Shown: piece by piece, positions 54,710-62,857 of the stretch
Layout of the letters: each line of letters starts with the position of its first letter
Position numbering within the stretch: position 1 is the first letter of the stretch
Assembly (NCBI RefSeq): GCF_042219855.1
Contig: NZ_JBHJHP010000008.1
Location: forward strand, 214,784-278,783
Source of the DNA: JBHJHP01 sp042219855
GTDB taxonomy: Bacteria; Bacteroidota; Bacteroidia; Bacteroidales; UBA5342
Length of the DNA stretch: 64,000 nucleotides
Direction of reading: 5' to 3'
Translations under genes and position numbers: made by a program
Notes under the pieces: generated by a model
The model's database searches: none
What the model was told of the DNA's origin: nothing
What the model saw: the letters and a program-made list of their open reading frames with translations, nothing else

Positions 54710-54973
54710 TTACTCAGTTACTGTAGGCTCTACAGAAACGTAAGATTTGTCGTTTTGTTTCTTTTTGAATACAACAATGCCGCTTTCCAGTGCAAAAAGA
54801 GTATCGTCTTTTCCGATGCCTACATTTTTACCGGGATGGTGTTGTGTTCCTCTCTGGCGAACGATAATATTACCAGCTTTGGCAAACTGACCACCAAAGA
54901 TTTTAACGCCCAATCGTTTACTTTCCGATTCGCGTCCGTTTCTTGAGCTACCTGCTCCCTTCTTATGTGCCAT
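54710..54973 (-). CDS. rpmA: 50S ribosomal protein L27
   Basis: An 87-residue ribosomal protein near the peptidyl-transferase centre. The start MAHKKGAGSSRNGRESESKRLGVK has the intact N-terminal AHKKG that reaches the P site, so no protease-processed extension is present. GNIIVRQRGTQHHPGKNVGIGKDDTLFAL is diagnostic. It is 17 bases downstream of rplU, the usual pair. Confidence 0.97.
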   Translation of the reverse strand: MAHKKGAGSSRNGRESESKRLGVKIFGGQFAKAGNIIVRQRGTQHHPGKNVGIGKDDTLFALESGIVVFKKKQNDKSYVSVEPTVTE

Positions 54974-54990
54974 AATTTATAATTTTGGAG

Positions 54991-55302
54991 TTAAGCTTCG
55001 ATTCCTGTGATTTCAATCTGTGAAAAATACTGACGGTGTCCGTTTCTCACTTTATAACCTTTTCTTCTTTTTTTCTTAAAAACGATAACTTTATCGCCTT
55101 TAACATGATCGAGTACTTTTGCAACAACTTTTGCATCTTTAACAACAGGCGTTCCAACTTTTACTTTTCCGTCGTTGTCAACCAATAATACTCTGTCGAA
55201 TTCAAGATCAGCACCTTGTTCCTGTTCAAGTCTGTGAACGAAGATTTTTTTTCCTTGTTCTACTTTGAACTGCTGACCTGCTATCTCAACAATTGCGTAC
55301 AT
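54991..55302 (-). CDS. rplU: 50S ribosomal protein L21
   Basis: A 103-residue ribosomal protein with MYAIVEIAGQQFKVEQG and KVIVFKKKRRKGYKVRNGHRQYFSQIEITGI. It is first in the rplU-rpmA unit. Its 5' UTR is about 105 bases if the TACTTTTGC at 55413-55421 is the -7 element. Confidence 0.97.
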   Translation of the reverse strand: MYAIVEIAGQQFKVEQGKKIFVHRLEQEQGADLEFDRVLLVDNDGKVKVGTPVVKDAKVVAKVLDHVKGDKVIVFKKKRRKGYKVRNGHRQYFSQIEITGIEA

Positions 55303-55421
55303 AATTTTAATTACTTTTTATTGTTAAATCCAGGAGGCGGACCATGCGTTTTGATCTCTTTTCAAGAGCCCCGCTGAAAGATTCGTTATTCCAGATCAAT
55401 AAGATTTGGGCTGCAAAAGTA
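55303..55421 (-). promoter_or_regulatory. Promoter and long structured leader of rplU-rpmA
   Basis: The minus strand reads TACTTTTGC at 55413-55421. The following leader of about 105 bases can form a nested structure: CTCTT/AAGAG (55356-55360 with 55364-55368) inside GCGG/CCGC (55337-55340 with 55371-55374). Ribosomal protein leaders often carry autoregulatory structures; whether this one does is not known. Confidence 0.4.
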
Positions 55422-55601
55422 ATAAACAATTTTATTATAGGAAGCACAATGTAGTTAAAATTTTTATTTGAATGTTTTTCTTTTAAGATAAATTAATCAT
55501 TCATCCCTTTTGCTGAAGTTCCTGTGAAAATTCTTTTTATATTTAATGTCTTTATATAAAAGACATAACACTGTATATTATATACCTGCAAAAATACAAT
55601 T

Positions 55602-56156
55602 ATGGGTTTGAAAAAGAATATTGATTTAAATGTACAGTTTCCCATGCCAATTGCAATTGTTGGAACAATGTTTCAGGGGAAGCCCAATTTTTCTACGATT
55701 GCCTGGATGACAAGGGTGAATGCTGATCCTCCGATGTTGGGTTTTGCAATCAGCAAGCATCGTCTGACCGGTGATGCTGTATTGCTAAACAAAGAGTTTA
55801 GTGTGAACATACCGGGTAAGAATCTCACCAGGGAAACAGATTATGTGGGAATGGTTTCTGCAAAGCGAACCGATAAATCTCATGTTTTCGAATACACATT
55901 TGGAAATCAAAAGAAATCACCGCTAATAGAGGGCGCTCCGTTAAATCTGGAATGTAAGCTGGTGGAAAAAATTATTTTGCCATCCAATCTATGGATTGTA
56001 GGTGAAATCACTAATGTGTGGTGTGATCCGGATTTGATGACTGAGGGGAGCCCTGATTATGGCAAAATGAAAAGCATGATTCTGACTATGCCGGATAATA
56101 AATACCGTACCATTGGTAAGGAATTTGCAGATGCCTGGAAGATAAACAGCTTATAA
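55602..56156 (+). CDS. Flavin reductase family protein
   Basis: A 184-residue FMN-binding split-barrel protein. FPMPIAIVGTMFQGKPNFSTIAWMTRVNADPPMLGFAIS is the typical flavin-reductase-like start, and FSVNIPGKNLTRETDYVGMVSAKRTDKSHVF continues the fold. The physiological partner is unknown. A perfect hairpin ATGTCTTT/AAAGACAT (55546-55566) lies 35 bases upstream of the ATG. The gene ends exactly where the convergent ClC gene ends. Confidence 0.85.
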   Translation: MGLKKNIDLNVQFPMPIAIVGTMFQGKPNFSTIAWMTRVNADPPMLGFAISKHRLTGDAVLLNKEFSVNIPGKNLTRETDYVGMVSAKRTDKSHVFEYTFGNQKKSPLIEGAPLNLECKLVEKIILPSNLWIVGEITNVWCDPDLMTEGSPDYGKMKSMILTMPDNKYRTIGKEFADAWKINSL

Positions 56157-57947
56157 TTACTCCTGTGAATGCCGTTTCATCTGATAACGGTAAGCGGTAA
56201 ATGCCTTGGCTCTTGAAATGAATCCAAGGTATTTACCGTTGTCAAGAACACAAATATTATATCGGGCCGAGGAGCTGAATTTATTTACCAGTTCTTCCAT
56301 ACTGTCATCGGGACTGATAAAGTGTTCAGGCATATACATCAGTTCGCTTACCTTTACTTTATCGTAAAGCTCCGGCTTAAAAATGATTTTTCTAACGTCA
56401 TCCATCTTTACCATTCCATGGAGTTTGCCATTAGCATCAACCACTGGAAAGAGGTTGCGGTGTGCAGTTTCAATTACATGTACCAAATCTCCCAGTGTTG
56501 CATCAGGAGAAATGGTGGCAAAATCCGTTTCAATAAGTTTGGGAACTTCCATCATCGACAATATGGCCTGATCCTTATGATGGGTAATCAGTTCCTTTCT
56601 CTTAGCAAGCTGATACGTATATACAGAATGTTTCTCAAAAAGCCGGATAATAAAGAACGATAGTGTAGATGTGATCATTAGGGGGACGAAAAGCTGGTAG
56701 CCACCTGATAACTCTGCGATAAGGAAAATGCTCGTCAGCGGTGCATGAAGAACGGCAGAAATCATGCCTGCCATCCCCATAAGGGCAAAATTGTTGATGT
56801 TGATATTGTGGGGACCAAGTTGATTGGCCAGTAATGCAAATGCCAGACCCACATGAACACCCACAAATAATGTTGGTGCAAAAATACCGCCTACACCTCC
56901 GGATCCGAAAGTAATAGTTGTTGCTACTACCTTGGTCAGACCTACTGCGATTAATATGGCAACGGTTAGATAAAGATTTCCTCTGAATGAACTATACAGT
57001 GTGTCAGTGAACAGGTATTCAAGGTTTCCTTTGAGGCATGAATTGATCACCTGATAACCTTCACCATAAAGGGATGGGAAAATATAAATTATTCCGCCAA
57101 GTACGAGACCTCCAACAATAAGTCGTTTAACTTTGGATTTCATGTTTTCAAAAATGCTGGTGATGAAAACATATATCCGTTTAAAGTATACAGATACAAA
57201 TCCTGTTGTTATTCCCAGTAAGATGTAATAGGTAATATCTTTTAAAACAAAGGCATCTTCAACAGTAAAAGGGTAAAGTACATCCTGTCCGGTTAAGGAG
57301 TATGAAACCAGAACCGCAGAAACGGAAGCCAGCAGCAGGGGAATAATTGAAGCCATTGTCAGATCAAGCATAATCACTTCAAGCGCGAAAACGATGGCTG
57401 TAATAGGTGCTTTAAAAATAGCAGCCATTGCACCGGCAGAGGCACATCCCAGCAAAAGAATAACCTCTCTTAACCGCAGATGTAAAAAACGGCCAATGTT
57501 AGAACCTATAGCAGCTCCTGTAGAAACAGTCGGACCTTCCAGGCCGACGGATCCACCGAATCCTACAGTAAGTGCACTTGTGATGATGGAAGAGTACATG
57601 TTGTGAGCCCGCATAAATCCTTTGGCTTTTCCTTTGGCATATAAAACATTTGGCACACCGTGCCGTACCGGACGTTTTATGATGTACTTCATAAAAAGTA
57701 AGGCCAGACTAACACCAATAAGTGGCATAAAGATGAACCACCAGTTACCGGCTTCGAACCGGTGAATATTGGACTGTATAAAATGAACGGATTTTTTAAT
57801 GACAACCGCACCTATTCCTGTAAGAATACCAACAATGACACTGATGAAAGCCATAAACTGGCGATCACTGATATGTTTCAGTCGCCAGATAAAGAATTTT
57901 TTCCACAGCCGGCGACCGAAGGAGTGATGTTTTGTTTCCTTAGACAT
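56157..57947 (-). CDS. ClC-family chloride channel/transporter with CBS domains
   Basis: A 596-residue protein. Residues 30-440 form the ClC membrane domain with GFGGSVGLEGPTVSTGAAIGS, a motif corresponding to the GSGIP selectivity region in altered form, and FGSGGVGGIFAPTLFVG. Residues 455-590 form a pair of CBS domains that may bind adenine nucleotides. In the GLEGP motif the external gating glutamate is present, so proton-coupled exchange is possible. It may serve acid or osmotic balance. Confidence 0.9.
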   Translation of the reverse strand: MSKETKHHSFGRRLWKKFFIWRLKHISDRQFMAFISVIVGILTGIGAVVIKKSVHFIQSNIHRFEAGNWWFIFMPLIGVSLALLFMKYIIKRPVRHGVPNVLYAKGKAKGFMRAHNMYSSIITSALTVGFGGSVGLEGPTVSTGAAIGSNIGRFLHLRLREVILLLGCASAGAMAAIFKAPITAIVFALEVIMLDLTMASIIPLLLASVSAVLVSYSLTGQDVLYPFTVEDAFVLKDITYYILLGITTGFVSVYFKRIYVFITSIFENMKSKVKRLIVGGLVLGGIIYIFPSLYGEGYQVINSCLKGNLEYLFTDTLYSSFRGNLYLTVAILIAVGLTKVVATTITFGSGGVGGIFAPTLFVGVHVGLAFALLANQLGPHNININNFALMGMAGMISAVLHAPLTSIFLIAELSGGYQLFVPLMITSTLSFFIIRLFEKHSVYTYQLAKRKELITHHKDQAILSMMEVPKLIETDFATISPDATLGDLVHVIETAHRNLFPVVDANGKLHGMVKMDDVRKIIFKPELYDKVKVSELMYMPEHFISPDDSMEELVNKFSSSARYNICVLDNGKYLGFISRAKAFTAYRYQMKRHSQE

Positions 57948-58153
57948 TGGTATGATAAAAATAATACTTCAAAACAGAATAACAAATGGAATACATTTTT
58001 AAACCGCGTAAGTTCCTAATTAAGAATATATATAAAAAACAAAATATGTTGTAAAGTATTACAGAATTAATATTGTAAGTGCAGAATTTTCATTTAATTG
58101 CATCGTTTTTTGTTAAAAGTAAATTGTTGTAATCTGTAAAATTGAATTTAGTA

Positions 58154-59998
58154 ATGCCTAAAAGCGTAAAACCAATTGAGTTAGAGGATGTTGTTGTTCG
58201 GTTTTCAGGTGATTCCGGAGATGGAATGCAGTTAACCGGAACATTGTTTTCCGAATCATCCGCAGAATTGGGTAATGAAATATCTACATTTCCTGATTAT
58301 CCGGCAGATATACGAGCACCAAGGGGAACCATTGGTGGAGTAAGTGGGTTTCAGGTACATCTAGGGAAGAAAATAGTACATACACCGGGTGATGTTGCAA
58401 ATGTATTAATCGCAATGAATCCGGCTGCTCTGAAAGCAAACAAAGCATATCTGAAGCCAGGAGGAACTATCATTCTGGATGTAGATGCATTTACGGATAA
58501 AAATCTGGAGAAGGCAGGATATAAAACAATGGATCCAATTGTAGAGGATCAGTTGGCTGACTTTAACATTGTAAAGGCACCGATTACTACGATGACAGCT
58601 GCCAGTCTCAAAGAGTTTGGTTTCGATAACAAGACCGTACTTCGCAGTAAGAATATGTATGCCCTCGGTTTGGTATCCTGGTTATTTAATCAGCCGCTAA
58701 ATTATATAGAGAAAAAGCTCAACCGAAAATTTAAAAAGAAACCTGAAATTGCGGAAGCCAACATCAAGGTGTTGCAGGATGGATTCAATTATGGTGAAAA
58801 CATTCAGGCAATGACACCTTCGTATATGGTAGGATCAGGTAAAAAGGAAAAGGGAACGTACCGTAATATTAATGGTAATCAGGCTGTTGCCTGGGGATTT
58901 TTGGCTGCTTCGGAAAAAAGTGGAAAGGAGTTGTTTCTCGGAAGTTATCCTATCACACCGGCGACAGAAATTCTTCAGGAACTTTCAGGAAGGAAAGATC
59001 TTGGCGTAAAAGTATTTCAGGCTGAGGACGAAATTGCTGGTATTTCTACTGCCATCGGCGCCAGTTTTGCCGGGGATTTAGCAGTGACTACAACTTCAGG
59101 TCCGGGACTTGCACTTAAAGGTGAAGCTATTGGTTTGGCAGTTATGGCAGAATTACCTCTTGTAGTTGTAGATGTGCAACGTGGAGGACCTTCAACCGGA
59201 TTACCAACAAAAACAGAACAATCCGATTTACGTCAGGCATTGTACGGTCGCAACGGAGAGAGTCCTGCCATTGTGATTGCCGCAAGTACCCCTTCTGATT
59301 GTTTTCACTATGCATTCATGGCTGCGAAACTTTCAATGGAGCACATGACTCCCGTTATCCTGTTAACGGATGGGTTTTTAGCGAACGGATCCCAACCCTG
59401 GCGGATCCCCTCAATGGATGAACTTCCGGCCATTACACCACCCATGGTAACTCCCGAGATGAAAGATAGCTGGGAAGTGATGCAGCGTGATGCGGCAAGA
59501 CTGAACCGTTATTGGGCTACACCAGGTACTCCCGGATTCAGTCATCGTGTTGGTGGTCTGGAAAAAGATTATACCACAGGTGCAATATCGCATAACCCTG
59601 CAAATCACCAGAAAATGGTTGATGTAAGGCAGGAGAAAGTACAGAAAGTTGCAGAGTTTATACCTGAACAGAAAGTTCTTGGTGATGTGGAGTCAGATAT
59701 TCTTATGGTAGGCTGGGGCGGAACTTACGGCCATCTTACAACTGCTTTCGAAGAGTTGCACGAAGAGGGTATTAAGGTCGCCTATACGCATTTTAACTAT
59801 ATTATGCCGTTGCCGGTGAATACCGCTGAAATAATGAAAAAATACAAAAAGATTGTGGTATGTGAAATCAACAAAGGACAGTTTGCAGACTACCTGCGGA
59901 TGACTATACCGGGGCCGGTTTATCATCAGTTCAACAGAATTGAAGGATTACCTTTTGCTGTAGAGGATATTAAAAACGAAATTAAAAAATATTTATAA
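58154..59998 (+). CDS. korA: 2-oxoacid:ferredoxin oxidoreductase, alpha subunit (gamma-alpha fusion)
   Basis: A 614-residue subunit with an N-terminal gamma domain (VVRFSGDSGDGMQLTGTLF, residues about 10-190) fused to the alpha pyrimidine-binding region (NGNQAVAWGFLAASEKSG, GSYPITPATEILQELS and AEDEIAGISTAIGASFAG). It makes 2-oxoglutarate:ferredoxin (or a related 2-oxoacid) oxidoreductase with KorB, producing acyl-CoA, CO2 and reduced ferredoxin. A TTG at 58142 could extend the frame by four residues, but the ATG at 58154 is preferred. It is eight bases from korB. Confidence 0.93.
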   Translation: MPKSVKPIELEDVVVRFSGDSGDGMQLTGTLFSESSAELGNEISTFPDYPADIRAPRGTIGGVSGFQVHLGKKIVHTPGDVANVLIAMNPAALKANKAYLKPGGTIILDVDAFTDKNLEKAGYKTMDPIVEDQLADFNIVKAPITTMTAASLKEFGFDNKTVLRSKNMYALGLVSWLFNQPLNYIEKKLNRKFKKKPEIAEANIKVLQDGFNYGENIQAMTPSYMVGSGKKEKGTYRNINGNQAVAWGFLAASEKSGKELFLGSYPITPATEILQELSGRKDLGVKVFQAEDEIAGISTAIGASFAGDLAVTTTSGPGLALKGEAIGLAVMAELPLVVVDVQRGGPSTGLPTKTEQSDLRQALYGRNGESPAIVIAASTPSDCFHYAFMAAKLSMEHMTPVILLTDGFLANGSQPWRIPSMDELPAITPPMVTPEMKDSWEVMQRDAARLNRYWATPGTPGFSHRVGGLEKDYTTGAISHNPANHQKMVDVRQEKVQKVAEFIPEQKVLGDVESDILMVGWGGTYGHLTTAFEELHEEGIKVAYTHFNYIMPLPVNTAEIMKKYKKIVVCEINKGQFADYLRMTIPGPVYHQFNRIEGLPFAVEDIKNEIKKYL

Positions 59999-60006
59999 TA
60001 GCGATT

Positions 60007-61023
60007 ATGGAGATTAAAGAAACATTCAGCCCAAAAGATTATAAAAGTGATCAGAATGTAAGATGGTGTCCGGGATGTGGTGATCATGCAATCCTTAATA
60101 CGCTACATAAAGCAATGGCTACCATCGGCGTTGATCCGGATAATATAGCTGTTATTTCAGGTATTGGTTGTTCCAGTCGTCTGCCTTATTACATGAATAC
60201 TTATGGTTTTCATACCATTCACGGACGTGCTGCAGCAATTGCTTCGGGAGTAAAAAGTGCAAATCCGGATTTAACCGTTTGGCAGATTTCCGGTGACGGT
60301 GATGCTTTGGCCATCGGAGGGAACCACTTTATACATGCGGTAAGAAGAAATATTGATATTAATATAATCCTTTTTAATAACCAGATTTACGGTTTAACAA
60401 AGGGTCAGTATTCACCGACTTCAAAAAAAGGTTTTATATCCAAAACATCACCATTCGGAACAATTGAGTATCCTTTCCGGCCAGGTGAACTGGCGCTGGG
60501 AGCCAGAGGAACATTTTTTGCCCGATCCATTGATACTGATATGAAACTTTCACAGGAGGTACTCATTGCGGCGCATGAACACAAAGGGACTTCTGTGGTT
60601 GAAGTTCTCCAAAACTGTGTGATTTTTAATGATGATACACATGCTGCCATTACTGATAAAGCACACAGAGCTGACCGGACTATTTTACTGGAACATGGAA
60701 AACCAATGTTGTTTGGCCAGAATATGGACAAGGGACTGGTATTGAATGGAATGAAACTTAAAGTAGTTGAAGTTGGTAAGGATGGAATCACTGCGGATGA
60801 TATTCTTATTCATGATGCTGAAGATAGAGATGCTACACTTCATAATGCTCTGGCAAACATGGAATATCCTGCATTTCCGGTAGCGCTTGGGGTAATTCGA
60901 GCTGCAAAAACATCAACTTATAATGATAATCTTGTAAAGCAGATAAAAGATGTTCAGGCTAATTCAAGAATATCAAAATTTGAAGAACTGGCCCGTTCCG
61001 GTAGTGTTTGGGAAGTAGAATAG
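60007..61023 (+). CDS. korB: 2-oxoacid:ferredoxin oxidoreductase, beta subunit
   Basis: A 338-residue thiamine-diphosphate subunit. It begins with RWCPGCGDHAILNTLHKAM, carrying the iron-sulfur cysteines together with the later FNDDTHAA region. The ThDP motif is GDGDALAIGGNHFIHAVRRN-IDINIILFNNQIYGLTKGQ. The pair with korA is a two-gene unit. This reaction runs oxidatively or reductively, depending on the ferredoxin state, so it can feed the TCA cycle in an anaerobe. Confidence 0.95.
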   Translation: MEIKETFSPKDYKSDQNVRWCPGCGDHAILNTLHKAMATIGVDPDNIAVISGIGCSSRLPYYMNTYGFHTIHGRAAAIASGVKSANPDLTVWQISGDGDALAIGGNHFIHAVRRNIDINIILFNNQIYGLTKGQYSPTSKKGFISKTSPFGTIEYPFRPGELALGARGTFFARSIDTDMKLSQEVLIAAHEHKGTSVVEVLQNCVIFNDDTHAAITDKAHRADRTILLEHGKPMLFGQNMDKGLVLNGMKLKVVEVGKDGITADDILIHDAEDRDATLHNALANMEYPAFPVALGVIRAAKTSTYNDNLVKQIKDVQANSRISKFEELARSGSVWEVE

Positions 61024-61068
61024 TGTGTAGTCCGGTTCAAAACCTTCATCTTTGCAAAAAGGATAACA

Positions 61069-61599
61069 ATGCGCAAATTGAAAATTGACGAACTGAACCG
61101 CATTTCGGTTGATGAATTCAAGGCTGCCAGTAAAACAGAACTTATTATTATAATGGATAATGTGCGGAGCCTCAATAATGTAGGCTCTGTATTTCGTACA
61201 TCCGATGCCTTCAGGATTGCCGAAATTGTGTTATGTGGCATTACGGCAACACCTCCCCATAATGAAATTCATAAAACTGCTTTAGGTGCTGAAGAAGCAG
61301 TAATCTGGTCGTATTATGAAGATACACTTGATGCTGTAGATTATGTTAAAAGGGAAGGTTTTAAAGTTTATGCCGTTGAGCAGGTTGAAGGGAGTATTCG
61401 TCTTGACGAATTTAAACCCTCTGCACGTGAAAAATATGCAGTAATTCTGGGAAATGAGGTAAAAGGGGTTCAGCAGAAGGTTGTGGATGTATCAGACGGT
61501 TGTCTGGAAATACCTCAGTTTGGAACCAAACATTCTTTAAATGTGTCAATAACTGCAGGAATTGTGATCTGGCACTTCTATATGTCTATTAAACAGTAA
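61069..61599 (+). CDS. TrmH/SpoU-family RNA methyltransferase
   Basis: A 176-residue SPOUT methyltransferase. The three family motifs are NVRSLNNVGSVFRTSDAF, VILGNEVKGVQQKVVD and LEIPQFGTKHSLNVSITAGIVIW. It lacks an N-terminal rRNA-binding domain. The RNA target (a tRNA 2'-O-ribose site or 23S rRNA) is not identifiable. A CATCTTTGC element just upstream resembles a -7 box with one change. Confidence 0.88.
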   Translation: MRKLKIDELNRISVDEFKAASKTELIIIMDNVRSLNNVGSVFRTSDAFRIAEIVLCGITATPPHNEIHKTALGAEEAVIWSYYEDTLDAVDYVKREGFKVYAVEQVEGSIRLDEFKPSAREKYAVILGNEVKGVQQKVVDVSDGCLEIPQFGTKHSLNVSITAGIVIWHFYMSIKQ

Positions 61600-61634
61600 G
61601 ATGTGATTTTATTCATCACTATCATGTAATTCTG

Positions 61635-61666
61635 TTTGTAGAAATAAAAAAAAGTTATAGTTTTGC
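61635..61666 (+). promoter_or_regulatory. Promoter of tRNA-Pro
   Basis: TTTG (61635-61638) and TAGTTTTGC (61658-61666) are separated by 19 bases. The tRNA begins 34 bases after the -7 element. Confidence 0.75.
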
Positions 61667-61700
61667 ATCCGCTTTTGTAGCGATAAAAGCAGATGATTTT

Positions 61701-61775
61701 CGAGGTGTAGCACAGTCCGGTTAGTGTACCTGCTTTGGGAGCAGGGGGTCGGGGGTTCGAATCCCTCCACCTCGA
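61701..61775 (+). tRNA. tRNA-Pro (UGG)
   Basis: A complete cloverleaf can be drawn: acceptor CGAGGTG/CACCTCG, D-arm GCAC/GTGT, anticodon stem CCTGC/GCAGG around loop TTTGGGA with anticodon TGG, and T-arm GGGGG/CCCTC with loop TTCGAAT. The discriminator is A. The 3' CCA is not encoded, so the CCA-adding enzyme is needed. Confidence 0.95.
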
Positions 61776-61776
61776 C

Positions 61777-61812
61777 AAAAAGCCTTTCACAGATATGTGG
61801 AAGGCTTTTTTT
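61777..61812 (+). terminator. Terminator of the tRNA-Pro gene
   Basis: AAAAAGCCTTTCAC and GTGGAAGGCTTTTT form a 14-bp stem (one G-U) with a six-base loop and a T-run, starting two bases after the tRNA. Confidence 0.9.
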
Positions 61813-61954
61813 ATAATTGGATAGGGCTTATTTAAGGAACCTTTTATTAGAATCATATGGCATGGAGATCTTAACGTTTTTTCCTTTCCACATGAACGGT
61901 ATGGCGATATGAAGAAATGTCATAGCAGTTGGGTAGAGTAGAATAGATTCCGGC

Positions 61955-62398
61955 TCAAAACTTAAAGGCCAGTCCAATGCCATTGGGAGCACTTTTAATG
62001 TGTATACCACTTTGGGCTCTTAGATTGGTTCCACTAAGAATTCTTCCGGCTTTTCCAATGTGATATACATATTCAAGAGAAAACAGTGCCCCAAATGCAC
62101 CAAATCCAAATCCAAGCACATTCATTTGTTTATTACCCTGTCCCACAAGGTATGTTATACCACCCAGCGCCACAAATGAAACACCGAGATAGAACTTCCT
62201 TTCTGCTTTTATAAGTTCGATGCCTGCATTTTTGAGTAAACGGTCTCTCTCTATCATCGATATTGAATCCTGAGTTTTAAAGGAGCGCATACATGTGTAA
62301 AGCGGGGAATACTCAGGATTCGGTACCTGCGGTTCTTTTCCGTAAGATGTGGATGAAAGGATAAAGAGAATCAGCGTCATTAGGATAGCTGTTTTCAT
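61955..62398 (-). CDS. Exported hypothetical protein
   Basis: A 147-residue protein with a signal peptide (residues 1-20, ending STSYG). After a polar stretch there are one or two glycine-rich hydrophobic segments (FYLGVSFVALGGITYLVG, VLGFGFGAFGALFSLEYVYHIG) and a C-terminus ending in aromatic KF, as in outer-membrane beta proteins. No family is recognised. It may be a small outer-membrane-associated protein. No promoter is evident. Confidence 0.6.
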   Translation of the reverse strand: MKTAILMTLILFILSSTSYGKEPQVPNPEYSPLYTCMRSFKTQDSISMIERDRLLKNAGIELIKAERKFYLGVSFVALGGITYLVGQGNKQMNVLGFGFGAFGALFSLEYVYHIGKAGRILSGTNLRAQSGIHIKSAPNGIGLAFKF

Positions 62399-62593
62399 AG
62401 CATTATAAAAATTTTGCTTTGGTTTGTTTTACTGTTTAATTTAACATAAAGCAGATAAAGGATGTGCTGTTTAACCCGAATAAAAATGAACTTATTCTAT
62501 TTTTATTATTCATGATCTCTTTCTGCTATAAGCTTTTGGAAATAAAAAGGATATCAGTCTTGGTATAAGAGCTTTATATTTACAACTGTTTAT

Positions 62594-62648
62594 TAACAAA
62601 AAGAATGATATAATCATGTAAGTGATTGATATTCTTTTCTTTTTGTTA
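62594..62648. repeat. Large inverted repeat in the IS110 left noncoding region
   Basis: TAACAAAAAGAA (62594-62605) and TTCTTTTTGTTA (62637-62648) are perfect 12-base arms. The inner bases pair imperfectly (GAATgATATaATCA with TGATtgATATTC), so a long hairpin is possible. It lies between the proposed left end and the structured RNA, and may block transcription entering the element. Confidence 0.6.
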
Positions 62649-62689
62649 CTTTTTCTTTTTTTGTTAATTGTTGTTTATATGTTGATAAT

Positions 62690-62832
62690 CACAAAAGGAA
62701 TAGGGTGAACTTTATGACCGCGTAGGTTAGCAGACCTATCAACACTTCTAGTCCCTATTCCTTTCTTAGTTGCTGAGAACCATTTAGAATCATAGGCAAC
62801 AGGCCTTTTAAAGCTACTAGTTACAGCAACCC
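62690..62832 (+). ncRNA. Candidate IS110 bridge RNA
   Basis: Two consecutive stem/internal-loop/hairpin units are visible. Unit 1 has arms AAAGGAATAGGG (62694-62705) and CCCTATTCCTTT (62753-62764) around a TAGGT/ACCTA hairpin (62723-62738). Unit 2 has GTTGCTG (62769-62775) and CAGCAAC (62824-62830) around AGGC/GCCT (62794-62806). Both right-hand internal loops contain guide-N-CTAGT. A weak TATATGTTG (62676-62684) could be its -7 element. This matches the target-binding and donor-binding loops known for IS110 bridge RNAs. Confidence 0.6.
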
Positions 62833-62857
62833 TTTGTTAAATGTTAATTGTAAAATT

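Noticed and set aside
62399..62560. A gene between the exported hypothetical protein and the IS110 element
   Set aside because: The stretch is AT-rich with frequent stops in all frames, and no RNA gene is recognised.
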